In this document: piece after piece, positions 1-8,682 of the stretch | Numbering within the stretch: position 1 is the stretch's first letter | Layout: the number at the start of each line of letters is the position of its first letter | Assembly: GCA_017470505.1 (NCBI GenBank) | Contig: JAFUYO010000013.1 | Span: 124,001 to 188,000 of the forward strand | Direction of reading: 5' to 3' | Source of the DNA: Butyrivibrio sp. | GTDB lineage: Bacteria > Bacillota > Clostridia > Lachnospirales > Lachnospiraceae | Length of the DNA: 64,000 bases | Notes under the pieces: model-generated | Told to the model about the DNA's origin: nothing | Databases searched by the model: none | What the model saw: the letters and a program-made list of their open reading frames with translations, nothing else | Position numbers and translations under genes: made by a program

Positions 1-486
1 TCCTCCGGTCTCATCCTCCGATATGGGAATCTGCCTCTGAAGGAGAATATCCCCGGTATCCATGCCCGCCGCCATCTGCATGATGGTGACTCCGGAAACT
101 TCCTTCCCGTCTATTATGGCCTGCTGGATAGGCGCAGCTCCCCTGTACTCGGGGAGGAGGGATGCATGTATGTTTACGCACCCAAGACGCGGCATATCCA
201 GGATTTCCTGCGAGAGTATCTGCCCGAAAGCTGCGACCACATAAATATCTGCCACAACGTTCTTTAAGAAGGCAACGCTCTCTTCACTTCTGATCTTATC
301 CGGCTGAAAGACAGGGAGATTTTTTTCAAGTGCAAGCGCCTTGACGTCTGACACCTGCAGTTTCCCGCTCCTGCCCTTTGGCTTGTCGGGCTGCGTCACA
401 ACGAGCACAACCTCGTGCCCCGCATTAAGTATTTTTTTAAGTGCACACCTGGCAAAGTCAGGTGTTCCCATAAATACAATCTTCAT
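1..486 (-). CDS. fmt: Methionyl-tRNA formyltransferase, 3' part cut by window edge
   Basis: Formylates initiator Met-tRNA in the cytoplasm, the partner activity of the deformylase encoded upstream. The N-terminal 162 residues are visible: a start MKIVFMGTPDFA, the substrate loop HASLLPEYRGAAPIQ, and GVTIMQMAAGMDTGD, all classic formyltransferase signatures. The frame is open to the window end, so the C-terminal OB-like domain lies outside. The ATG is at 484-486. Its ribosome site (AAGGAAG) overlaps the stop codon of the GH5 gene just upstream, which suggests translational coupling. In many Firmicutes fmt directly follows def; here two unrelated genes lie between them. Confidence 0.95.
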   Translation of the reverse strand, partial: MKIVFMGTPDFARCALKKILNAGHEVVLVVTQPDKPKGRSGKLQVSDVKALALEKNLPVFQPDKIRSEESVAFLKNVVADIYVVAAFGQILSQEILDMPRLGCVNIHASLLPEYRGAAPIQQAIIDGKEVSGVTIMQMAAGMDTGDILLQRQIPISEDETGG

Positions 487-500
487 CAGTAAAAACTTCC

Positions 501-1535
501 TTACAGAACCTTTATCATCTCGTCTCTGATGTCATCGTAGTGAGGACCAACGATACCGAAATCCTTCTCCTTGTACACCCAGAGACTCCTGCCGATGCCG
601 TACTTCTCAAAGGCGCTGTGGATGTCACGAAGCCACTTTATCGTAGAAGCAGTGGGCGCCTGGTCGATCACTCCGTATTCTCCACAGTAGAGAGGCGCTC
701 CGTTTCTGGTGGCTGCCGTGGCAGCGGGCTCAAAGAGCTCTGCAAAATAGTCTGCACCAGTCTTTTTGACCTTCATGTTGAGGATGGCACCTGCCCAGTC
801 AGAAGCAAAGGTCTTTGACTTCTCGGAATACTCAGCTGTCGTCGCAGGGTACTCAACCGTTATGTCCTTTGGCATCTCATCCATCCACCACGCCCTCTGA
901 TGAGTGAAGATCATAGGCTCATAGCAGTGGAAGTTGTAGACTATGTGATCGTCCTTGGGCGGGTTGAGCATAGGTACGCTTGTCACGTTGTTGTACCTGA
1001 CTCCACCTATAACGATATATGAATCCGGGGCGTTCTTTCTGATTACGTCCACGGTCTTGTCAGCAATCTCATTCCAGGCATCTGCAACATCAGGCGAAAT
1101 GACCTCGTTCAGGAGCTCGAAGGCTACCTCATTCTGTCCTGCGTACCTCTTTGAGATCCTGTCCCACATGGTATAAAATCTCTCCTGCAGGGCAGCGTTT
1201 CTGAAAAAGATCTCCTTGTCATCGCCGACTGCCGTCGGGTCAAAGGTATAGCCGTATGTGTTGTGCATATCTATAAGGATATTGAGTCCACACTCCCTGC
1301 ACCAGGAAACGCAGTTGTCGATGTAGGTATAGCCATCCTCCAGCATCTGCCCGTCCTCAGACTCTATCACTATATAGTCGACGGGGAGCCTCACATGGTC
1401 ACATCCCCAGGACGCAATCCTCTCGATATCGCTCTTTAATATAAATGAGTCGTAGTGCTCTTTGGTCTTCTCATCAGCCTGTGAAAGCCAGCCGCCGAGA
1501 TTGACTCCCTTTTGGTATCCCTCGAATTTCCTCAT
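501..1535 (-). CDS. Intracellular glycoside hydrolase family 5
   Basis: A 344-residue single-domain GH5 (cellulase-type) enzyme that would hydrolyse beta-glucan oligosaccharides. It starts KGVNLGGWLSQ, has LIDMHNTYG near residue 88, the acid/base Glu in FELLNEV (E144) and the nucleophile Glu in YCGEYGV (E286). There is no signal peptide, carbohydrate-binding module or anchor, so it should act on imported oligosaccharides. Its ATG overlaps the stop of the upstream EAL-GGDEF gene by four bases (ATGA), and its own stop carries the ribosome site of fmt. The exact substrate (cello-, beta-1,3- or mixed-linkage) cannot be read from the sequence. Confidence 0.88.
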   Translation of the reverse strand: MRKFEGYQKGVNLGGWLSQADEKTKEHYDSFILKSDIERIASWGCDHVRLPVDYIVIESEDGQMLEDGYTYIDNCVSWCRECGLNILIDMHNTYGYTFDPTAVGDDKEIFFRNAALQERFYTMWDRISKRYAGQNEVAFELLNEVISPDVADAWNEIADKTVDVIRKNAPDSYIVIGGVRYNNVTSVPMLNPPKDDHIVYNFHCYEPMIFTHQRAWWMDEMPKDITVEYPATTAEYSEKSKTFASDWAGAILNMKVKKTGADYFAELFEPAATAATRNGAPLYCGEYGVIDQAPTASTIKWLRDIHSAFEKYGIGRSLWVYKEKDFGIVGPHYDDIRDEMIKVL

Positions 1536-4069
1536 GCGCTCTCTCCTTTCAGTTTCTTTTTGTTGATGTACATTCTTTCATCTGCACGTTCAAAGACTTC
1601 TGAGACGTTTTTGTCCTTTTTAAAGCGGGACATTCCTGCCGCTATCACCACATCCCCAGTCTTGCCGTTCTTCACACTGAAGCTCTCGATCTTCTCCATC
1701 AGCGCATCGATCTCCTCGTAGTCGTCGCCCTGGGCAATGACCACAAACTCATCTCCGCCCACGCGGAATACCGGACTGTGCTTGAAGGTCCTGCATATTG
1801 CGTCGCACCCTCTCTTGATGAAGCGGTCGCCGGCCTGGTGGCCCATCGTGTCATTTACGTGCTTGAGGCCGTTTAAGTCAAAGACAACAACAGCAAAATC
1901 GCACTGGCTGTCTTTTTTGATGTTCTTGTCCATATCGGAGACGATCTCTTTGTATGCATTCTTGTTCCTGACACCGGTAAGATTGTCAAAATCAGCCCTT
2001 ATCTGCGCTGCTGTCAGGTTCTTTTTGTACTCCATGTCCTTCCTGACCTGGGCATCCATATTTATGATACCAACGATCAGATTCTTCTTGCCCTCCTCGT
2101 CAAGGAGAACTGCCTTCATCCTGACATAAACCGGCTTCCCGCCGAAATTGAGCCTGTGGTCGTGTACGTACATGCCGTTTTCTTCAATTGCAGAGAAGAT
2201 ATTGTCTCTGGTAAAAGAGCTGAGGAATGAGTTTAGGTCATCAGCGTAAATCCCTCTCGCCGCTGCCAGCTGTACGGTCGAAAAATAGTCCTCACCCGCA
2301 GATTCAATTCCTATGTCCGAGATCATATTGGAGGGGTTATACTTGGTAAATCTTCCGGTCTCGGGATCCACGGTAAATATGTAAACGATGTCACCGGAGA
2401 GCGCTCCTATCCTGGAATAAATGAGTCTCTCCTCCTTGACCTGTTCAAGCGCTGCCCTCTGCTTCATCTGCGCATCCACGTTGTTGACGCCTATGATGAT
2501 GTGGTCCTTGTCATTCTGGAGCTTTACCGCCTTCATGTTGACGTAGACAGGCTCTCCGTCTATCATCCGGCGATAGGTAATGGAATAGGAACCGCTCATG
2601 TCGAGGTTCTTTTGGATAGTCTCTTTGTTGAATATCTGGTTGAAGATCGGCTGGTCTTCCTTGTAGACCAGTTTCTTGGCGTTTATATATACATCAGAGA
2701 AGAAATCGTCGCCGTGCCTCTCCTCAGATATTCCCATCCATCCGCCATTTGAGCTGTACTCGATAAACTTCCCGCTCTTCATATTGACAAAGAACATGTC
2801 TACATAGTCATCGGAGAGGGCTCTGGCAATGTAGTTGTACGTCAGGGACGACTCCGATACGCTGTCTGATACATACAAAACGACGATCATGACAGCGGCG
2901 GCATTCGTCAGCGGATTTACCGCAACTCTTCGCATAAAGAGCTGAAGAGATTTGCCCGTCCCGGTCCTGTCTTCTACAATGATCCGCTTGCCGTCTGCGG
3001 CGACCTGCCTGGCACTCAGGAAAGAATAATATCCCGCCTCCTGCGACACAGTGCTGAAGTCTATTACATACCTGTTCTTCTGTTTCGGGAAGTTTTTCTG
3101 AACAAAGTCGCGATAACTTCTGTTGCAGCGGATAAACTTCGCTCTGTCACTGCCAATCTCAAATACCACCATTGGCAGAGTGTCAAAGTAGCGGTCAAAA
3201 GCAATCTCATCATTGCGCGTAATGGCGAGATCGTACATATTCACCCTGCCGAGCTGCTCGTAGTATCCGGTCTCGTCAGGGTTCTCAAACCCTATCTGGA
3301 TTCCCCTTTTATTTCTATCAAAAATAGTCTCCGGCGGAATGGGATTGCAGTAATAATAGCCCTGCAGCTTGGTGCAGCCTATCTCCTTCAAAAACCTTAC
3401 CTGCTCTCTCGTCTCCAAGCCCTCTGCCACCGTGTCCATTCCAAGGGCAAGCGCGGTCTTTACAAGCTCGGTTATGATGATGCGCCCCTCATCCGAAATC
3501 TCTATGTTGTCAACAAAAATCTTGTCTATCTTAAGCAGGTTGAACTTGATCTTGAGTAGAATCAGCATGGAGGAGTATCCGCTTCCATAGTCGTCCATCC
3601 ACACCTTGATCCCCAGCTGTTGAAAGCGCTCGACCTGTGTCTTGATAAAGTCAATATCACTCTGCACAACCCTCTCGGACAGCTCGATTGAGAGCTTCTC
3701 CCTCTCTATACCTGCTGCATCGATCCTGTTTCTGATCTCCTCAACCATGTTGCAGGTTCTAAAGTCCAGTCCCGATAAGTTTATGGACTCCGGCACAACA
3801 TACAGGCCTCTCTTCTTCTGGGCCTGCATCTTCTCAAGGATTCTGTCCACTATGAAAAGATCGAGTTTGGCCGTAAGCGCTGCCTGTTCCAGGGCCGGTA
3901 TAAACTCCGACGCGGAAAAAGGCTCCTTCCCGGGCTCGATCCATCTCGCAAAGGCTTCCTCGTCCGAGACCCTGCCGTTTGCAGCGCGAATAAGCGGCTG
4001 GTGGTATGCCTGTAGCCAGCCTTCCCTGATAGCCCGTTCAAAATTATCTACAAAATACTGCTGTTCCAA
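1532..4069 (-). CDS. Cyclic-di-GMP enzyme: EAL, PAS-like regions, GGDEF
   Basis: An 845-residue soluble protein with an unusual domain order: an EAL phosphodiesterase domain at about 10-255, two or three PAS-like sensor segments (about 290-680) and a C-terminal GGDEF cyclase (about 690-845). The EAL signature is EEAFARW (EAF instead of EAL), but NLSG, ELSERV, MDDYGSGYSS, KIDK and VAEGLET retain the metal and catalytic residues. The cyclase has intact RVGGDEF and no RxxD inhibitory site in front of it. It may be bifunctional. The start is TTG at 4067-4069 behind AAGGGG seven bases upstream. It is the first gene of a coupled unit with the GH5 gene and fmt. Confidence 0.9.
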   Translation of the reverse strand: MEQQYFVDNFERAIREGWLQAYHQPLIRAANGRVSDEEAFARWIEPGKEPFSASEFIPALEQAALTAKLDLFIVDRILEKMQAQKKRGLYVVPESINLSGLDFRTCNMVEEIRNRIDAAGIEREKLSIELSERVVQSDIDFIKTQVERFQQLGIKVWMDDYGSGYSSMLILLKIKFNLLKIDKIFVDNIEISDEGRIIITELVKTALALGMDTVAEGLETREQVRFLKEIGCTKLQGYYYCNPIPPETIFDRNKRGIQIGFENPDETGYYEQLGRVNMYDLAITRNDEIAFDRYFDTLPMVVFEIGSDRAKFIRCNRSYRDFVQKNFPKQKNRYVIDFSTVSQEAGYYSFLSARQVAADGKRIIVEDRTGTGKSLQLFMRRVAVNPLTNAAAVMIVVLYVSDSVSESSLTYNYIARALSDDYVDMFFVNMKSGKFIEYSSNGGWMGISEERHGDDFFSDVYINAKKLVYKEDQPIFNQIFNKETIQKNLDMSGSYSITYRRMIDGEPVYVNMKAVKLQNDKDHIIIGVNNVDAQMKQRAALEQVKEERLIYSRIGALSGDIVYIFTVDPETGRFTKYNPSNMISDIGIESAGEDYFSTVQLAAARGIYADDLNSFLSSFTRDNIFSAIEENGMYVHDHRLNFGGKPVYVRMKAVLLDEEGKKNLIVGIINMDAQVRKDMEYKKNLTAAQIRADFDNLTGVRNKNAYKEIVSDMDKNIKKDSQCDFAVVVFDLNGLKHVNDTMGHQAGDRFIKRGCDAICRTFKHSPVFRVGGDEFVVIAQGDDYEEIDALMEKIESFSVKNGKTGDVVIAAGMSRFKKDKNVSEVFERADERMYINKKKLKGESA

Positions 4070-4113
4070 TCAATATCCCCTTTTGAATGGCAGGTACCAC
4101 TCTGATGCCTTTA

Positions 4114-4263
4114 GGCACTGTAAACAAATAACTTCCTGATCTGCTTGTCTGAATTTCCATGTGACTGCGTTGTCGTCAGTCGCCGTAGCCCGCTACGACT
4201 CCTTCCTTGGCCTTGCACATGAAATTTTTGTCTGCGCATCTTTATGAAGTTATTTACAGTGCC
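4114..4263. repeat. Long imperfect palindrome between def and the EAL-GGDEF gene
   Basis: Left arm 4114-4135 and right arm 4246-4263 are inverted copies (18 bases, with a 3-base insertion plus one extra base offset). Inner segments also pair: AATTTCCATGTG against CACATGAAATTT, and CGTAGCCCGCTACG forms an apical hairpin. The right arm ends one base before the def stop codon. No T tract follows, so it is not a standard terminator. It may be a dispersed palindromic element or an mRNA 3' structure. Confidence 0.6.
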
Positions 4264-4767
4264 TTATTTTTTGTCGTCCTCTTCCTGCTCAGCCGCAAGG
4301 TCTTCGTTGTCTACCAGATCTCCCTCGACCTTCTCGACGTACATATGCCCGTCGAGGTGATCGAGCTCATGGCAGATTGCTCTTGCGAGGAGTGCCTCGC
4401 CCTCAACAATGTATTCTTTACCTTCGAGGTCTGTAGCCTTTGCCTTGACGTAATTGGGCCGTGTCACTATGCCGGACTTGCCGGGAAGTGAAAGACAGCC
4501 CTCGTAGCCCGTCTGCTCCCCATCAGTCTCAAGGATGGTCGGATTTATCATGACGAGTGGCTGGTCAGATTCAGCTGATACGTCAATTACAACTATTCTC
4601 TTAAGGACTCCTACCTGAGGCGCTGCAAGTCCGACACCGTTGGCGTCATACATGGTCTCAAGCATGTCCTGTACAAGTTCCTTTATCCTGGGTGTTATCT
4701 CCTTGACAGCCTTGCACTCCCTGCCAAGGACATCATCCCCGTATTCCCTTATATTTCTAAGTGCCAT
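4264..4767 (-). CDS. def: Peptide deformylase
   Basis: Removes the formyl group from nascent proteins. All three metal-site motifs are present in the 167 residues: GVGLAAPQVG (44-53), EGCLSLP (89-95) and HELDH (133-137). The last 15 or so residues are a very acidic tail (EEEDDKK). The ATG follows AGAGAGGAAC. It sits 125 bases downstream of priA, in the common priA-def order. The usual next gene, fmt, is displaced by 3.8 kb. Confidence 0.97.
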   Translation of the reverse strand: MALRNIREYGDDVLGRECKAVKEITPRIKELVQDMLETMYDANGVGLAAPQVGVLKRIVVIDVSAESDQPLVMINPTILETDGEQTGYEGCLSLPGKSGIVTRPNYVKAKATDLEGKEYIVEGEALLARAICHELDHLDGHMYVEKVEGDLVDNEDLAAEQEEDDKK

Positions 4768-4892
4768 TATATGTTCCTCTCTCTAAGACAAAAATTCCGG
4801 GATTGTATTTAGTGAAACATTGATATGTGTTTCCCGTGCGAAATCCGCTGCCCGCGGATCTTATGCGAATATGCGTACAATCATTCTTAATT

Positions 4893-7163
4893 CTACGCGT
4901 GCATGGGGTCAAAGTCAAATTGCACGCTTGTCTTAAGCATTTTCCCCATCTGTTCAAGCTCCCTTATATAGTGCTCAAGGTTTGACGAAAGTCTTACAAG
5001 AACCTCATAGTCATCGTGCTTGACATAGATGGAAAACCTGTAGATATCGTTTATCTTCGCTATAGGCGCCGGCGCAGGGCCGATAAAGACTGCCCCTATT
5101 TCTCTCTGCTGCTCCATAAAAGCCCTGAATCTGCCTCCGTACTCCATGCCCTCCTTCTCATCCCTGCTCTGGATCTGTATACAGAGCATATGCGATACGG
5201 GCGGGTACCTGAGGAGCTCCCTGTAGGCAATCTCCTCCTCATAGAACGAGAGGTAGTCCTGTCTCGATGCGCACTGTATGCTGTAGTGCTCAGGCTGGTA
5301 GCTCTGGATGACAACATTGCCTTCCTTCTCACCACGCCCTGCTCTTCCGGCTGCCTGTGTAAGGAGCTGAAAGGTGCGCTCACTCGCATGAAAATCACTT
5401 GCATATAGAGACATATCAGCAGCCAGTATACCGACGAGCGTGACATCGGGAAAGTCGTGGCCCTTCACTATCATCTGTGTTCCGACGAGGACATCTGCTT
5501 CTCTGTTAGCAAATGCTGACAAAATCCTGTCGTAGCTCCCCTTCGTTCTTGTCGTATCCGCATCCATCCTGAGGACACGTGCCTGTGGCCAGAACTTTTT
5601 CACCTCTTCCTCAATCTGCTCCGTGCCCGCCCTGAAGGAGGACACATATTTCGAGCCGCACTCAGGGCAAATCCGGGGCCTTACCTGTTCATAGCCGCAG
5701 TAGTGGCAGACAAGTCTTCCTCCCCTGTGCTCGGAGAGCGATACATCGCAGTGGGGGCACTTAAATACATATCCGCAGGATCTGCAGGACACAAAGCCCG
5801 CAAGTCCTCTTCTGTTAATAAAGAGCATGGCCTGCTCGCCTTTTTCAAGCTTCTCATCCATGAGGCTCTGAAGCCTTCCGGAAAAAATGGATCTGTTTCC
5901 GCGCCGCAGCTCCTCCCTTAAATCCGCTATGTCAACCTCGGGGAGCCTTCCTCCTGTGAGCCTCCTGCCCAGCTCAAAGAGACGGTACTCGCCCTTCCTG
6001 GCCCTGTAGTAGGACTCGAGCGAAGGCGTCGCTGACCCCAGAACCACGCAGGCTCCGTCGGGGATGAGCTTTGAGAGCTCAATTGCAGTCTCCCTCGCAT
6101 GAAACTTCGGGCTGTTCTCACTCTTGTAGGTGGTCTCATGCTCCTCATCTATTATTATGATGCCTGTGTTCTTAAACGGTGTGAAAAGAGCTGACCTCGG
6201 CCCGATGATGATGTCTATATCACCGTTTCTGGCTCTCTCCATCTGGTCGTATTTCTCACCCGGCGAAAGGGATGAATTCATGACCGAGACCCTCTCCCCA
6301 AAATGCCTGTAAAAGCGCATAAGAGTCTGGTATGTCAGCGCAATCTCAGGGATCAGGACGATTGCCTGCTTCCCTCTCTTTAGAATATCGTCGATAAGCG
6401 CAATATAGACCTCCGTCTTGCCGCTTCCCGTTATGCCGTGTATCAGATAGGTGTCCCGCCTGCCATTATCGTAGTCGCGCGAAATGGTATCAACGATATG
6501 CTGCTGCTCAGGGCTCAGCACCTTGTCCTCATACCTGCTTGTCGTCATGGCTACGGGATTGCGGTAGTATTCCTCGCTCTCAATACGTATGATGCCCGCA
6601 TCTGACATGCTCTTTAACGTGGCTGACGAGACGTTCAGCTTGGTTGTTATGAGCTCCATCGGAATCCTCTCGGCAGAGTTTTCAAGGAGCTCCTTGAGTA
6701 CTCTCTCACGCGCCCTCTGCTTCTTCCTGACAGCCTCGTAGTAGCTCTCAGTCGCCTCTCTAAGGGGCATCCTCAGAGTCACAAATCTGTGGACCTGCCT
6801 CTTTTGCTTCTTGTAGGATGGGAGCACGGTCCTGAGCGCAGCTATCATGGTGGAGCCATAGTGATCCTTCATCCAGGCGGCAAGCTTCAGCGAGATGTCC
6901 TCCGCAGTCACGATCTCATCCGATACGGAGATTATCTCTTTTATCCTGCTTACATCTATCTCAGGCTCTTGAGTCACCCCAATGACATATCCCTTCCTCC
7001 TGGTATCTCCCCTTCCGAAGGGAATCTGCACGGGAGAGCCGACATCCACTTTGCCGATGAGCCTGTCCGGGATCCTGTACTGGAAAGGTCTGTCCACCTT
7101 CTCGTGGGATATGTCGATTATTACGTTTTCAAATCTGGGAAAAGAATCATTAGCTGTGGGCAT
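4893..7163 (-). CDS. priA: Primosomal replication-restart helicase PriA
   Basis: A superfamily 2 helicase that reloads the replisome at stalled forks. Visible features are Walker A GITGSGKTEVY, the DEEH box, the eight-Cys zinc-binding cluster (CRSC, CPHC, CHYC, CPEC) and the helicase motif QAAGRAGRG. I placed the start at the ATG ending at 7163 (MPTANDSF) because AGAGG lies just upstream. A longer frame begins at 7205 but would overlap murE by 56 bases, against 14 with this start. The protein is 756 residues, normal for the family. It is probably cotranscribed with recJ, murE and def. Confidence 0.96.
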   Translation of the reverse strand: MPTANDSFPRFENVIIDISHEKVDRPFQYRIPDRLIGKVDVGSPVQIPFGRGDTRRKGYVIGVTQEPEIDVSRIKEIISVSDEIVTAEDISLKLAAWMKDHYGSTMIAALRTVLPSYKKQKRQVHRFVTLRMPLREATESYYEAVRKKQRARERVLKELLENSAERIPMELITTKLNVSSATLKSMSDAGIIRIESEEYYRNPVAMTTSRYEDKVLSPEQQHIVDTISRDYDNGRRDTYLIHGITGSGKTEVYIALIDDILKRGKQAIVLIPEIALTYQTLMRFYRHFGERVSVMNSSLSPGEKYDQMERARNGDIDIIIGPRSALFTPFKNTGIIIIDEEHETTYKSENSPKFHARETAIELSKLIPDGACVVLGSATPSLESYYRARKGEYRLFELGRRLTGGRLPEVDIADLREELRRGNRSIFSGRLQSLMDEKLEKGEQAMLFINRRGLAGFVSCRSCGYVFKCPHCDVSLSEHRGGRLVCHYCGYEQVRPRICPECGSKYVSSFRAGTEQIEEEVKKFWPQARVLRMDADTTRTKGSYDRILSAFANREADVLVGTQMIVKGHDFPDVTLVGILAADMSLYASDFHASERTFQLLTQAAGRAGRGEKEGNVVIQSYQPEHYSIQCASRQDYLSFYEEEIAYRELLRYPPVSHMLCIQIQSRDEKEGMEYGGRFRAFMEQQREIGAVFIGPAPAPIAKINDIYRFSIYVKHDDYEVLVRLSSNLEHYIRELEQMGKMLKTSVQFDFDPMHA

Positions 7164-8649
7164 TTTTCCTCTCATCCAAAATATCCCGGATGAGCTCTCT
7201 CTCATCCATGTGATACTTGACTCCCTTTATCTCCTGATAGTCCTCGTGGCCCTTGCCGGCAAGGACGATGATGTCCCCCTGCTCGCCATGGTCAATCGCG
7301 TAGGCAATAGCCTCTCTCCTGTCTGTGATCTTGATGTACTTGCCGTCAGTCTTCTTAATTCCGGTCTCGATGTCAGCGATGATGTCCTCCGGCTCCTCAA
7401 ATCTGGGATTATCGGAGGTGATGATGGTAAAGTCAGCATACTTTCCGCTGACCTCCCCCATCTCAAAGCGGCGCAGCTTACTCCTGTTGCCGCCGCAGCC
7501 AAAGAGACAGATGAGCCTGTTGGGGCGGTAATCCCTGAGTGTGGATAACAGACTCTTCAGCGCCATCGCGTTGTGCGCATAGTCTATCATCATGGTGAAC
7601 TCGTCGGAGACCTTCACCATCTCTATCCTGCCCTTTACGCGCGCCTCTTTGAGCGCAGGCGCAATCTCCTCACTCGTGCAGCCAAAGTGCCTTGCGACCG
7701 CTATGGCGCAGAGTGCGTTGTAGACACTGAACTTGCCGGGGCTGATGATCTCGGCATGCATATCAATGAGCCCCTCGGTATCAAAGAAAACTCCGAGATT
7801 GCCGGGCTTGTGGATATAAGCCAGGTTGATGGCGCGAAGATCCACGCCTTTCCCGAATCCGTAGGTCTCAACCTCGCAGGTGTGACCCTTTAAGATGTCA
7901 TCTGTGTGGATGTCGTCGCCGTTGCAGATACCGATCCTGCACTGCTTGAACAATAGGCCCTTGCAGTGCATGTAGTCGTCAAAGTCCTTGTGCTCATTGG
8001 GCCCTATATGGTCCGCCTCAATGTTGGTAAAAATGCCTATATCAAAGGTAAATCCCTGGCTTCTGTGGAGCATGAGTGCCTGTGACGAGACCTCCATAAC
8101 AACCGCATCGCACCCCGCCTCGACCATCTGAGCAAAGTACTCCTGAAGGTTGTAGGACTCGGGCGTCGTGTTCTCTGAATGAATATGCTTATCTCCGATT
8201 ATGACCTCTATGGTTCCGATAAGGCCAACCTTGTAGCCCGCGTTCATGAGCATACTCCTGATGAGGTAGGTGGTTGTGGTCTTGCCCTTGGTTCCTGTGA
8301 TACCTATGGTCTTGAGTCTGGATGCAGGATGGTCAAAGTACGCAGCGGAAATAAACGCCATCGCATATCTTGTGCTCTCAACTCTCACAACAGGCATCGT
8401 GCAGCCATCCGGAAGCTCAACATCGCTCTCTGCAACGATCGCCCCCGCATTTTGGGAAGCAGCCTCCGCTGCGCAGCTGTGCCCGTCGAAGTTAGCCCCC
8501 TTAATACAGATAAAAAGAGAACCCTCCTCAATCTTCCTGTTGTCGTTGACCACATTTGTGATCTCAATATCAGAGGGAGAAACCTCTTCCCCGGTGTTTC
8601 CCCTCGTCACCTTAAACTCAAGTCCCTCAAGAAGTTTTTCAAGTTTCAT
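7150..8649 (-). CDS. murE: UDP-MurNAc-tripeptide synthetase MurE, meso-diaminopimelate type
   Basis: Adds the third residue of the peptidoglycan stem peptide in the cytoplasm. The P-loop GITGTKGKTTT is at 116-126, and the substrate motif DNPRFEEP near residue 408 is the DNPR type that selects meso-diaminopimelate rather than lysine. At 499 residues it is full length. It follows recJ by 33 bases and overlaps priA, so these genes form one transcription unit. Confidence 0.95.
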   Translation of the reverse strand: MKLEKLLEGLEFKVTRGNTGEEVSPSDIEITNVVNDNRKIEEGSLFICIKGANFDGHSCAAEAASQNAGAIVAESDVELPDGCTMPVVRVESTRYAMAFISAAYFDHPASRLKTIGITGTKGKTTTTYLIRSMLMNAGYKVGLIGTIEVIIGDKHIHSENTTPESYNLQEYFAQMVEAGCDAVVMEVSSQALMLHRSQGFTFDIGIFTNIEADHIGPNEHKDFDDYMHCKGLLFKQCRIGICNGDDIHTDDILKGHTCEVETYGFGKGVDLRAINLAYIHKPGNLGVFFDTEGLIDMHAEIISPGKFSVYNALCAIAVARHFGCTSEEIAPALKEARVKGRIEMVKVSDEFTMMIDYAHNAMALKSLLSTLRDYRPNRLICLFGCGGNRSKLRRFEMGEVSGKYADFTIITSDNPRFEEPEDIIADIETGIKKTDGKYIKITDRREAIAYAIDHGEQGDIIVLAGKGHEDYQEIKGVKYHMDERELIRDILDERKNAHS

Positions 8650-8682
8650 AATCGTCGCCTCCAGATTGTATGTATATTTATC

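Noticed and set aside
4757-4957. Small minus-strand frame between priA and def
   Set aside because: It overlaps the ends of both genes, has no ribosome site and mainly covers the priA 3' end in another frame.
6982-7548. Open frame of 188 codons on the plus strand across priA and murE
   Set aside because: Both genes on the other strand are certain and the frame has no recognisable domain.
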